NCBI GenBank assembly: GCA_964059195.1
Contig: CAXKWD010000008.1
Location: 43,019,502-43,083,501, forward strand
Direction of reading: 5' to 3'
Length of the DNA stretch: 64,000 bases
DNA from: Ectobius pallidus
Taxonomy: Eukaryota; Arthropoda; Insecta; Blattodea; Ectobiidae
The notes under the pieces are model-generated. The model was not told the origin of the DNA. It made no database searches and saw nothing but the letters and a program-made list of their open reading frames with translations. Every line of letters begins with the position of its first letter. Within the stretch, counting starts at the first letter, position 1. Shown here piece by piece: positions 23,465 through 35,700 of the stretch. A program made the translations under genes and the position numbers.

Positions 23465-23720
23465 TTAAAGAAATTTTGAGTTGTTGTTTGCTTTTAGTTT
23501 ATTATTTAGCTGTTTGATAATTTTTAACTTATTTTTAGAGCTATTTTGTGTTTTCTCATTATTGTTTTTATATGCTCTGTTTATGTTATCGGCTAGTTGT
23601 TCTCTGATTAAGTTTTGTGCATAACGAATGTTAGCACTGAAAGTACGTCGTAGGTGTTGAAGTTCCCCAGGAAGGTTAGCTGCATCGGAGATGACTCTGA
23701 CTCTGTGCATTAGGGTGTTG
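23465..23720 (-). pseudogene. Out-of-frame Penelope N-terminus abutting a second Penelope fragment
   Basis: The lower part (about 23465-23590), Lys/Asn-rich with KIIKQLNNKLKANNN, fits the N-terminal region of the neighbouring Penelope ORF. The upper part (about 23597-23720) reads LNTLMHRVRVISDAANLPG and ELQHLRRTF, which resembles the RT thumb of a different Penelope family. The junction suggests one Penelope copy inserted in or next to another. The frame extends into antisense sequence of the RTE-like fragment. Confidence 0.5.
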
Positions 23721-23731
23721 AGCACAGCCTG

Positions 23732-24082
23732 AAAATATTTGGGCCTAAGAGATATGAAAATTGGGACTGGAAAAAACTTCTTGATGACGAGCGTCATAAC
23801 CTATACTGGTCACCGAATATAGTAAAGCTAATTAAATCACGGAGGAGGAAATGGGCTGGACATGTTGCACGCATGGGGGAAGAAAGACATATTTAAAAAA
23901 TATTGACGGGGAGACCTGAAAGGAATAGACCATTTGGAATACCTAGACGCAGGTGGGAGGATACTATTAGGATAGATTCAAGGGAAGTAGGATTTGCGAG
24001 GGATGGTTGGATGGAGTTAGTGCAGAATACGGTTGAATGGCGGACTCAAGAAAGTGCGGCAATGAACCTTGGGGTTCCATAA
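23732..24082 (+). pseudogene. C-terminal end of an RTE-like non-LTR ORF
   Basis: The frame reads IFGPKRYENWDW, then SRRRKWAGHVARMGEERH, a single TAA at 23894-23896, then RRRWEDTIRIDSREVGF, and ends WRTQESAAMNLGVP before TAA at 24080-24082. This WAGHVARM / RRRWED / AAMNL pattern is a very common C-terminus of multicopy insect LINE ORFs. Only the last 115 or so residues remain. Confidence 0.75.
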
Positions 24083-24169
24083 AACAGATAATATTCCTTT
24101 AGCTTGCTTAGGAATTGTCTATTGCCATTGAGTAAGTACGTAAGTATCTTCAGATTATGTAATGACTGC

Positions 24170-24619
24170 CTATTATGCATTTTTTCAGAGCATAATAAGG
24201 TGTGATCTAGTAGTAGCCTATGTGGAAATGGTGTAGGAATTAATCAAGTATTAGTTATCCAGAAAAAAGCAATTAGAATAATAACCAATGCTAAAAAATA
24301 GAGCATTGCAAACCAATATTTATTGAGACAGGCTTACTAACAATAATAAATTCTTATATTTTTGATGTCTTGTCATCAGTAAAATATAACATAAAAAGCT
24401 ATCAAACACAAAGTGCTTACATATCAGACCAGAAATGAAAATAAACTTGATCTGGTTAGTTGTAGGCTAAACAAAACAAAAGGATACAATAACATTATTG
24501 GGACAACATTATATAACAAATTACCATATAAACTTCAAGAAAGGTCCCCAAATTTGTTTTCACAAAAAAACTACATTCCTAGCTTTAAATTTTTTTTTAT
24601 AATGTTAAAGAATACCTAG
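24170..24619 (+). pseudogene. 3' end of another non-LTR retrotransposon
   Basis: Fragments read CGNGVGINQVLVIQKKAIRI, a few stops, then TYQTRNENKLDLVSCRLNKT and ATTLYNKLPYKLQE-type sequence up to the stop at 24617-24619. This is the post-RT tail of Jockey/CR1-like elements (compare LILQKKTVRI at 12.7 kb and RYPTRFNYLI at 12.86 kb). Upstream parts are missing. Confidence 0.7.
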
Positions 24620-25146
24620 AATCAGATATACAAATATAATAGAGCAACTTAGTGTACCGGTAAGTAATTACATGTGTAATCTGTAAGTATATGTTGTTCA
24701 TTTAGTGTCACTTGGGTTATGGCATTAGTATAACTTAGAATAATAATTTTGACTACTGTAATTAAGTTTGTAAGATTGTAAATATTCATAGCTCAGGTTC
24801 TTAAAGATGTGTATTAATGTAAATAGCTAATGTGACCGATTTCAGTTTGTACTGCCTAAAAGTGTTATCAAATATCAAATATATTTCAATTTCTAAACAT
24901 TTAAACGTAATATTAATTTAATGTAACTCTTGACAGTGAAACAAATAATTATATTCAAATATCACACTTAACTAGCAAGGAATAAAATAGTTTAAAACAT
25001 AAGAATCTGGGCCCTAGTAATAAATGTTGTATTGAATACGCGCGATTTTGTCGGTTAGACTTACATAATGAAAAGAGAAGTCACGGGTAAAACCATTCGT
25101 ATTGATAAAAATAAATTATTTGGAGTTACAAGTAAGGTAATTTTCA
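24620..25146. other. AT-rich 3' untranslated remnant and spacer
   Basis: Probably holds the 3' untranslated part of the preceding element, then the original target DNA of the BEL/Pao insertion. Confidence 0.4.
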
Positions 25147-25151
25147 CTCTA
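25147..25151. repeat. BEL/Pao target-site duplication, left copy
   Basis: CTCTA directly precedes the LTR and is repeated at 43114-43118 after the other LTR. Confidence 0.9.
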
Positions 25152-25513
25152 TGTTGTGTTCGGAGGCAAGTTTTCAATTTGAGTGGACTGTATGTATAGC
25201 TGTGATGTCGGCCCAAGAATGCAAGGAGTTGGCTTTCTTCACACAAATTAAACACAACACAAGTAGTCAAACAAACAAGTCCTCTAGTAGATTTATTTAT
25301 ACAAACGTGAATATTATACTTGCAATATTAGTTAACATAAATAGACGATTGTGAATTACTGTGAAACTAGTCTAACTTCAATACAAGCCAGCGCACCATT
25401 CTACGCTGGTAACTAGCTGTTCGCCATGTTGTCTTCTCCAGTTCAGTGTACCAACATGTAACACTAAAGACACTACCGCGCAGGGTAGCCAAATTAGAGA
25501 AAAAGTCTCAACA
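25152..25513 (-). mobile_element. BEL/Pao 3' LTR
   Basis: This 362-bp LTR is TG...CA-bounded on the minus strand (TGTTGAGAC...CACAACA). By eye it differs from the copy at 42752-43113 at two bases (about 25346 and 25384). On the internal side the minus strand shows a polypurine tract, CTCAAGGGGGGAATA (25514-25528), the second-strand primer. It bounds an element that spans 25152-43113 including the nested gypsy insertion. Confidence 0.93.
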
Positions 25514-25612
25514 TATTCCCCCCTTGAGGGATTCAACACTCAACAAATACAAAACAAATGATTAAGACAAATAAAATTAACTTAGATTATTAAAGAGTAA
25601 ATTTACAAATAA

Positions 25613-28600
25613 TTAGTCAACATCTTTAGGCAATGGGCAAAGTTTCACTATGGCACGACGGAACAAACCAGTTTTTGTTTTCACCGTAACCACACGTGTG
25701 ACATTATCACTACCGGGATGCAGTTCTTTCACAACTCCAGTCTTCCAAACAAGTGGAGGCAGGTTGTCTTCTCGTAGGAGGACTAGATCTTCTACTGCTG
25801 GCTTCCAAGATCCAGTAGACGACCATTTGCGTCGCTGTTTGAGCGATTGCATGTAGTCTTTTGACCACTTCTTCCAGAAGTCCTGATACAATTTTTGAAC
25901 TAGATTCCACTTTGTCAGACAGGACAAGGGTCTGTTGGATATGTCAGGTAAAGGAACATCAGTCAATTGTCTTCCTACTAAGAAATGTCCAGGAGTCAAA
26001 TAACACTGGTCATCTGGATCATCACTCATGGGACAAAGAGGTCTCGAGTTAAACACAGACTCAATCTGATACAAAATCGTGGATAATTCCTCAAAGTTAA
26101 GAATGGATTTCCAATTGTTCGCTTCAACAATGATTTAGTTGACTTTATTCCAGCCTCCCAGAGCCCACCGAAATGAGGACTAGAGGGTGGAATAAACTTC
26201 CATTTTACATTCTAATTAGCTATACGTTCTTCTATTTCAGAATTGTTATCCCTAAAAAATCTCAACAACTCATTGTTGGCTCCAACAAAATTTGTGCCAT
26301 TGTCGCTCAGAATTAGATTAGGAAAACCTCTACATGCAGCAAATCTTCTGAATGCAGCAAGAAAATCTTGAGTCGTTAGACTCTTTACCAATTCAAGATG
26401 TATTACCTTCACAGTGAGACAAACAAATAGAGCAATATATGATTTTAATTTTACTTTACTCCTGGGGTTGTCACCCTTTATGATGATTGGACCACCATAA
26501 TCAACACCAACTTTAACAAAAGGTAATGAAGTTTGAACTCTATATGAGGGTAAGTCACCCATTATGTGAGTAGTAATTGGAGGTTTGTTACGAAAGCAAT
26601 TGTAACATGAATGAATCACACTGCGCACAATTATTTTTCCGCGTGGAATGCAAACCTTATTCCGCAAGGAAAACAATACAGCTTAGGGCCAGAATGCAAC
26701 AGCCTTTCATGTTCATGTTTGATAATCAGCTTAGTAACACAATGCTTTGGTGGAATGATAATAGGATGTTTGTTGTTGTATTCCAATTGTGAATTCCCAA
26801 GACTACCACCAACTCTCAATAAACTGTTATCATCAAGGAAGGGGTTTAAAGACCTTAGTTTGCTTGTCGAAGCAACTACATTGTTAGTCTTTAAGTCATG
26901 AATTTCCTTCATGTATTCACTAGCTTGCATCAAGCCTAGTATTTTCAATTCAGCACCGTTCAACTCTTCAGGAGTGAGTGGGCCAATATGACGAGAGTCC
27001 TTTGCAGAGCGAGCATTAGTAATGAATCTCATAATATAACTGTAGACTCGTTTCAGTTTACAATAGGATGAGAAACGTTCCAAGTCAGGAGAATGCACAT
27101 TAACTAATAGCACATTCAAAGACGTTTTAGTTTCTGCCTCAACAGATGATTGTATGTTAGTAGCAACAAAGGTTTCATATGTTGGAGACAATTCTCGCAA
27201 CCAAGTAGGTCCATGCCACCAAACATCAAGCGAAAACATTTGTGAAGGTACAATTCCTCGGGAGAAGTAGTCAGCTGGATTACTATGGGTAGATACATGT
27301 CTCCACTCTGAGACTGAGGTGAGTGATTGAATTTCCGACACTAGATTACTCACAAAAGTTTTCCAACAATTAGGAGGTTTCTGTAACCACCAAAGGACTA
27401 TAGTGCTGTCCGTCCAACAATATGTGGAGAATGGAACAGACAAGTTTAACGATTTTATGACTTTAGCCATAAGACGAGACAACAAGAGAACAGCACACAA
27501 CTCTAGTCGTGCAATAGACTGTTGTTTCAACGGAGCAACTCTTGACTTGGAAGTCAACAATACCACTGAAACTTCATCACTGTCAGACACTGTTCTGACA
27601 TATACACAAGCACCATATGCGACTTCTGAAGCATCTGAGAAGCCATGGATTTCAATAACCTTGTTCTTAACAAAAGGCATTACCTTTCTTTGAACTCGAA
27701 GTTTATTAAGAAGTGGAAGTTCACTGTAGATAGCATTCCAAGTTTCAAGAATGTTAGTATGAGAGTCTAACGGTTCATCCCAATCGATTTTCAATTGCCA
27801 TAGAACCTGTAGAATAAGTTTGCATTTGACTACTGCACAACCTAACAATCCAAGAGGATCAAATATGGATGCGATGATGGCAAGAAAGCTTCTCTTAGTG
27901 ACAAGATTAGGAGCTTCCTTCAAATTTATTTGAAACTGAAATTCATCAGACTTAGGGTGCCAAACAATACCTAAAGTCTTAACAGCTTCATCATTGGTAA
28001 GATTACAAGGCGACGAGAGTTCTCTGTCTTCCTAGGGTACATTAGCAAGAGCTTCTGGACAATTTGACGTCCATTTTCTAAGATGGAACTGAGCACTGTC
28101 CAATATAGAAGGGATATCACATTGAAGTTGTTTAGCTTCTTCAACTAAATCTGCACCAGTCAATAGATCGTCAACATAGAAGCAAGATCGAATAGTTTCT
28201 GAAGCAATGGGGTGAGAGTCTTTGCACTCATCAGCAAGTTGAACTAAGTACCTTGTAGCAAGAAAAGGAGCAGAACTGGTACCGTATGTAACAGTAGTCA
28301 GACAATAATCCTTAATTTCCTCATCAGCAGATTCACGCCAAACAATTTTCTGAAGATTTCGATGTTCAGGATGGACCAATACATATCGATACATTTTTGC
28401 AATGTCAGCTGATAGGGCAATAATATAAGTTCTGAATTTTAGGATAATGGACAACAAATCAGGCTGGACGGTAGGTCCGACCATTAACATGGAATTCAAA
28501 GATATTCCGTTTGAAGATTCACAACTTCCATCAAATACAACTCTCAGTTTCGTTGTAGTACTAGAATCCTTCAATACACAATGACGGGGCAAGTAAAAAT

Positions 28601-29664
28601 TCAACGAATCAGAACTTTCAGTGTGTGCACTTTCCATATGACCTAAGTCAATGTATTCATGCATAAAATCAACATACTTCTCTTTTAACTCTGGCGATTT
28701 CAAGAATATTCTTTCAATTTGCTTAAGTCTTTTAATGGCATTACATTTAGATTCAGCCACAGGAGATACTTCTGAACGAATTGGAAGTTTGACAACAAAT
28801 CTCCCAAGTTCATCTCTTTGAACATTATTTGCAAAATGTTCATCCCAAGCTCTTTTTTCAGGAGTAAGAACTGGCTGCTGCAGTTCTTCAAGTTCCCAGA
28901 ACTTTTGCAATTTTGTGTCAAGAGGGTCAAGTTTCACAAAGTTAGTACAACGAGCCTTGACATTAGGTTTAACGCAAGATTCAGGAAAAGTACCAGCCAG
29001 TACCCAACCAAATCTAGTGTTTAGCAATGTAGGATAATTTTCCCTACGCAAAGTATCACCAGACACAATTTCATAATAAACATCAGCTCCCAATAAAATG
29101 TCTATAGGTGAAGGTCGTTTGAAAGTAGAATCACTTAGAACAATATCAGTGGGAATGTTCCAAGTCTAACAATCAATTTTCTGAGCAGGTAGCTGACTTG
29201 TGATGGTGTCTACTACTGCACAATTCAAATTCAGAGTATAGTCTGATATCTGCGAGCATAAAACAAGATTGAATTGCTTATACCAACAGTTGGTAACCGA
29301 CAAGATTTTGTACCAATACCAAGACCTTTGACAAGATTAGAGGTTACAAATGATAATTGACTCGCTGAGTCCAACAAGGCTTTAACCACTAAAACTTCTC
29401 CAGTCCTAGTTTTCACTCCAACACAAACTGTACTCAGCAAAACATTTGAGCCTAATCCTGAAATCACTTTCATTGCTGCAGGCGAAATGATTGCAGAACG
29501 ATCAATATTTGAATTATTATTAGGAGTTATTTGTTGTTTATGAACCAACAAGTTGTGATTTCCATTAGATTTCGTGCACCTAGGTTGCTTACATTGTTTG
29601 GAAATATGAGAAGTTGAGAAGCACAAGTAACAAAGTTTATTTTCTTTGCCAAATTCACGACGGT
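25613..29664 (-). pseudogene. BEL/Pao gag end and pol, inactivated
   Basis: Read from 29664 down: second CCHC knuckle (CYLCFSTSHISKQC), aspartic protease (ALLDSASQLSF), RT (28032-29093 frame) with LRVVFDGS and catalytic SCFYVDDLLTG, Pao-type RNase H (EIHGFSDASE, then YCWTDSTIVLWWL), and integrase zinc region (HEHERLLHSGP). The integrase core follows with Asp in VGVDYGG and LSDNGTNF and Glu in GGLWEAG, then a DUF5641-like tail (25613-26074) ending LCPLPKDVD. Lesions: frameshift between 29231 and 29168, TAG at 29166-29168, TAG at 28032-28034, frameshift near 26670, TAG at 26212-26214, frameshift near 26110. The protein cannot be made as one piece. Domain order is the normal BEL/Pao order. Confidence 0.92.
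29661..29664. repeat. Gypsy target-site duplication, left copy
   Basis: CGGT sits immediately before the gypsy LTR and recurs at 40795-40798 after the other LTR. It lies in BEL gag coding sequence. Confidence 0.9.
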
Positions 29665-32645
29665 TGTGATGGGCTTTTCTTACTTCATGCTATAAAGTTC
29701 CCTAACTTCTTGGATTAAATCTTCGCCAAAATTCTTCGCCAAAATCTGTGACGACTAATATGTGATTATTCTCAATCGTAGTATATAAGTTTACTGAACT
29801 ACAAAACAAGGTCACTCATGCACCTGTCGTGTCATCATAACACTGCCTGCATAGTCCACATTCCAACGTTCAGTACAACTACCTCTGTCACCGGGTGATT
29901 GCAAATTTCCTACTCTCAGTCTACTTTCTCTTTCTTTTAGCAATTTACCCAGTCTTGATAATATTGATGAAAATTTATATTAACGGGCGCCATCATCAAT
30001 ACGCTTCCTCTTTTCTTTTTGTTATGTATCAGCCCAGTCACAAATTAAATTATAGATACACAGGCTATGTATCTACATGCCTCTCGACTAGCTTTTAAAT
30101 TAACAGTGGAGACGGGAATTGGGTTCGGATTTACCTTTCGTTTATTACTCTGCTTCTCTCTATTTCTTCTTTTTCTCCTTTTTCAGTGCTCACTACCAAA
30201 GTATATAACTTAGCCCAAAAATCAGCGACTCTCAAACCATTACAAGGATAAGGGTCAAAAATCTGAACTTCACGTTAATTTACTTTGCATAACAATAACC
30301 ATAATTTATTTAATATATTATTTTTTTTTTCTTTTCAACAATAACAAGCTTACATACAATAAATTACATTTACCCAACATTAACCATTCAACATTTTTAT
30401 TAGTAGGATAGTATTTAATTATTCAAGGTTAGTATACCCAGTTTAACTATATAAGTACGTTCTCTGTTCAACAATAACAAATTCCTAATTAATTATACTA
30501 ATCTCCTTTCTTTTTTTTTGTTTCCAGGTATCTACTAGAACGTCTTGTATTATTCTTCTAATTTACTACTGACTTGTGTAGTCATTTACATTTGCAACTT
30601 CAGGATAGTTCAATATATATATTATACCTTCTTTTTTTTTTGAATAAATAAAGGTTTTCAATTCATAATCCAGTCCTTAACTCTACAGATTATACTCAAT
30701 AATCCCACCTATGTCTCCTATACGAGTCTACTAGTCATCTTAGTCCATGAAGAATTGTATTTAAAGATAGATAGGAAAGACAGTCTCATGAAGAAAGAAA
30801 TAGAAGTTTAGGCCTATACCCACAGAGTGACTGTGGCGATAGACCACCGATACAGGAGCGGCGTCTAGATCTTGAGTTACAAACAATCTGACTCCTCTCC
30901 TGCAACCGGGAAAATATTAATGGGCCGCAAACAAAAATAAAATTTTGTAAATCGATGTCAGAGGTCCCTGACACTCTCTCCTAGAGGCACGTGGGGCCGT
31001 TGTTCGCCTCCAACATCGATGGCTTTCACAATCTCTCATAAATTTCTTTTCTTTATATGTTACTAGTATAGGCCTTGCCTACTACCAGATTTTATTTGTT
31101 TGATTCGGGATACTTCCGGCGTTCCCTCACCTCACCCTTACAATCTCTAGTACTTGTTCATAAACTACTTATCATCAGTACACTACTCGTAATTACCGAT
31201 TCTCCTCTTTCTAACCTGACCAATCATCAGCTATTATCTTTTAACCCCTTTCTTTCTTTAAGTAGAGTTCCCTTCAGCTTATACCATTGATTTAATTCAC
31301 TTGGTGGTTATTCTAGTTTTCCTACTTCTTAAGTTACTACTCTTCAGCATGGGCACCCAATCTTCTTTTGTCTCTAAATTCCCTAGAATTCTAACTGAAA
31401 CTAATTCACGCCCAGATTAGTAAGCTTCTCTATAACCCCTGTAGTGACTTCTACTTCTGCCCTAACATGTAAATTTTCTAATGGTACACACCTAATGCAC
31501 TACCACTCGTAGGCCTTCTTTTGCCCTTCAATCTTTCCACTTCTTATCCCCCTCTACCATATTCCATACACCTTCGCTTGTAGATAAATCTCTATAAAAA
31601 ACATAACTTAACACTACAGGCCAGCATGAAATCTATTTATAGATAGTCACCCGTCACCTGAAAGAAACCCAAGTGGGAGGGGCCCTCGTAAGAAGTACTA
31701 AGCATGCCCCTTAATTACCTTTCTTCCTTACTCCCCTCGCGTCCTGTCTCAAAAATAACAAAGTTTATATGAGCATCACCAATTGCCCCTAGCTATGTAT
31801 TCATTCGTGGAACAATCACCCATAAAACCCCAAAGTGAAGAGATCTATCTTTGACATTCAGCGGTTAGGCTATTGACTGCTCTTTTATAATTAACTTAGA
31901 CCAGAAATAGAGAATAGTTGGATTACTGGACTTCATCACTTTACTTCTAGAATTCTCACTTCTATGTTCCTATTCTATTCTTTTATCATACGATACGGCG
32001 TCTAATCGCCACACATTACTTAGAAACCATCCTTACAAAAAAAGGAATATTTCAATTTTCTCACTCCCCAAACAATAAGAAAAAGTCTAGACGATTATAC
32101 TCAACCAGTGATGTCCAACTTATCCTCCGATCCTGAGTTGTCTTCCATTACTTCCTGATGTCCATATCTGCTCTTATTCAGAGCGAGCAGTCACGACTCA
32201 CTCTCACAGCTGATGTTCGCTGTAGCGGTGTCTCGTACTGGCCGACTTGGTGTATTCTTCTGATTAATGACTATCTCCATATAGCCGTGTCAAGGAAGTT
32301 CACAACCAGAATTTCCTTAGATGAAAGTCTGACACACCATTATGCCAGAACGCCTCTACCGCTGTCACACATCCCAATCTCGTCTTCTCCCTTCTGCCTT
32401 TTCAACTTCTCTCTCTCGTGGTCAGGCACGTACTACTCACCGTCTTTCAGGTTCCACACGTCTCTCTCGTCGATTCACCGTCGACGCATGCGCACCTCTC
32501 CTTTTCTGTAATTCAAATAAATTCAGGGCAGTATCGATAATCATGAAAATGTTCAATATCGATTAGTTGCGGTCCCCCAACCCTTCCTTTGTTTAGGAAT
32601 GGTCTCCTATCGTTGATTATGCACGTCGCTATTTGCGTCGTGACA
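29665..32645 (-). mobile_element. Ty3/gypsy 3' LTR (2981 bp)
   Basis: The minus-strand LTR starts TGTCACGACG (32645) and ends CCCATCACA (29665). Against the other LTR at 37808-40794 I see one substitution (29686 region, C/T), a 3-bp indel (near 29806) and a 3-base difference in a T run (near 30632). Frames inside keep the same length in both copies. An LTR near 3 kb is long for a gypsy element. Plus-strand frames of 60-117 codons in it are antisense to the element, and I do not call them genes. Confidence 0.93.
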
Positions 32646-32749
32646 TTCTTCCCGCACTCACCATAAAAAAAATAATGTTGACACAGGTCACATTCTTTTT
32701 TTTTTTTTTTTTTTTTGTGCGTGTCTCTTTTACCAGCCTTAAAGAACTT
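32646..32749 (-). promoter_or_regulatory. Gypsy 3' internal end with polypurine tract
   Basis: On the minus strand the sequence runs from the Gag-Pol stop through a run of about 20 A (32695-32716) to GTGCGGGAAGAA next to the LTR, the likely polypurine tract. The long A run is unusual and may be prone to slippage. Confidence 0.6.
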
Positions 32750-35700
32750 TTACCCAGGTACAAAAGGTTTCAAGTCTTTAACGTGCCACTTCCCCAACTG
32801 TTTACCAAAACGGTTCGTCAGTTCATAACTATTCTCGCTAAGCTTTTTCTTTATTATAAAGGGGCCGACGAACTTTGCACTTAAGCCTGCTGCATAAGCT
32901 TGTGAGGCATCACTTAATTTAAAGTTTCTTCTTAACACAAGATCTCCTGGACAAAATCTCACCTCTCTCCTCCGAAGATTATAATAATGACTTGAATTCT
33001 TATAGGCGGTTTCTAAGTTATGTCTAACCATTAAACGTACCATTTTCAATTTATTGAGTCTCTCCACCCAAAGTTTTGGAATTTCTTTATAAATCGGTTG
33101 GTTTTCCACCTTTTCAATCCTACTGATAATTTCAGGCTCCTTCCCATAATTTAGCATATAAGGAGTGCATCCAGTGGAACTATGCTTAGCCGTATTTATA
33201 GCAAAATTAAATTCTCTCAAATACACGTCCCAAACTGTCTGATCCTTTTGAATGTAACTAGAAATCATTGTTTTCAATACTCTATTGACTCTTTCTACTG
33301 GATTTCCTTGTGGCGAATATACAGGCAAATAACAAGGAGTTATATTAAAAGCTTTAGCTATCTCTCGCATTAATTTACTAGTGTATTGCGGTCCATTATC
33401 CATCAGCAAATATCCCGGAATTCCCCATTTAAGGATAATCAATTCATAAAATGCTTCCGTAACTGCTCTACTGGTTGCATTCCTTAACGCTTTACACTCT
33501 ACATATTTGGTAAAGGTGTCCTGAAATACAATCACATATCTGTTTCCCTTTTTTGAACGTGGGTAAGGTCCCAACAAATCAGTAGCTACAGTCATCCAAG
33601 GTTTCTCTTTCTGGTAAAAATGCATTGGTCCTGCTTGAGCCGTCTGTAACACTTTCTGTCTCTGACATATTTCACAAGCAGTAACATATTTAGCAACATC
33701 TCTAAACATTCCCGGCCAATAATACTTGTTTGCTATTCTAAAGAAAGTTTTAGCTATCCCCATATGCCCTGCAGTAGGTGCATCATGACATTCCTGCAAT
33801 ACTTTAATCCTAAAATCTTGCGGAATAACTAATTTCCACCTATTTACTGTTCCCTCTAAAGTTTGTTCTAACTGATCTAATCTTAGATGGTACAACTTCC
33901 CATCTACGACCGTCCAATCTGGCCAAAATTTAGGTTTACTTTGTACTTGCTCTTTCCGCTTAATATACCAAGCATCTTGTATATTTTCCCATTCCACTAC
34001 TTCAGAGTTATCAGTCAACAAGAGGCAAAATTCTTCCTCTACCGTTTTCTCTTGAACTTTCCCTTCGTGTATTCTAGATAAAGCATCCGGAACTTTTTGT
34101 AATCTACCAGGCCTATGTATTACTTCAAAATCATACTCCTGGAGCAATAAACTCCACCTAGCTAATCGTCCGGTCGGATTCTGTAATGTATTTAACCATT
34201 TCAGGGCAAAGTGATCAGTATATACTTTAAAATGATAACCTTCCAAATAAGGACGAAACTTTTGAACTGCCCACAATATAGCTAACAATTCTTTCTCGAC
34301 TATTGCCCACTTTTGCTCGCCTACCGTTAAAGTTCTACTAGCATAAGCTATTATTTTTTCCTCTCCTTCCTCTCCTGTCTGAATTAATGCTGCTCCTAGT
34401 CCTGAAAAACTAGCGTCGGTCTGTAGCACTAGGGGTTTAGTATAATCTGGACAAGTTAATATAGGACTACTAGATAATTTCGATTTTAATTCATCAAAAG
34501 ATTCCTGACATTCCTTAGTCCAACGCCATTTCTGATTCTTTTTCAGAAGTGCAGTGAGGGGCTTTACAACTTCAGAAAAAAATGGAATGAATCGTCGGTA
34601 CCAAGAAGCCAATCCTAAAAATGCTCGTACTTCCTTGACTTTTGTAGGGGCTGGATACTCAAGGATACACGAGATTTTATCTGAATCTACAGCAATTCCT
34701 AATGGAGTAATGATATGACCCAAATATTTTAATTCACTTCTGCAAAATTTTGATTTTTCCCTATTAATTTTCAGGTTAGCTTTTCTTAATTTCTCTAAAA
34801 CTTTTTCTAACAAGGACAAATGTTCTTCAAACGTCTCACTAATAAGTACTATATCATCCAAATAACAAAAGCATTTCTCTCCTATCTCTTCTCTTAATAT
34901 AGTATCAACTAATCTTTGAAACGAGGCTGGTGCGTTATGGATTCCAAAAGGCATAACTCGAAACTGATACAATCCTCTACCAGGTACGGTAAATGCTGTT
35001 TTTTCTTTACTTGCTTCATCTAATGGAACTTGCCAATACCCATTTTTCAAATCTATTGTACTGATATACCTAGCATGTCGTAATTTACTCAACACATGTT
35101 CAATGTATGGCAAAGGATAACTATCTCTTTTTGTACAATTATTTACTTTTCTGAAATCTACGCAGAACCTCCATGTTTTATCTGGTTTCTTTACCATAAC
35201 TACCGGAGACGACCAAGGTGAATTTGAAGGCTCTATAACTTTTTCCAATAACATTTTATCTATTTCCGCGTGTATAACTTTTTCCAAAATGGGTGATACT
35301 GGATAATATCTTTGTTTTATAGGTTTTGCATCGCCTGTATCAATAACATGAGAAATCAGATCGGTAAGTCCAGTACACTGATCAAATTTCTGTAACTGAT
35401 TTTCCAAAAACATATTCAATCTGTCCCTTTCCTGAGGTGTAGGTAAAGTAAGAATATTATGTAGTTGATCTTCTTCTTTTAAATCTATAGCCTTAACAAA
35501 TTGAAAAATTTTTGCTGGTTCATCTTTGAAATACCAAGTCCCATCTTGCAAATCTACTACTAACCCAATTTGTTTCAAAACATCCATGCCCAGAATCATA
35601 TCTACTGCTAAATTTGGCATAATTTTACATTTTATCTGAAAGATCCTGTCCTGCAATTTCATCTCAAAAGTTCTCTCTCCTGTTATAGAACTATAAGTTT

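Noticed and set aside
32158..32511. 117-codon frame on the plus strand, repeated at 40307-40660
   Set aside because: It lies in both gypsy LTRs, antisense to the element, without any family feature. Identity between copies reflects LTR identity only.
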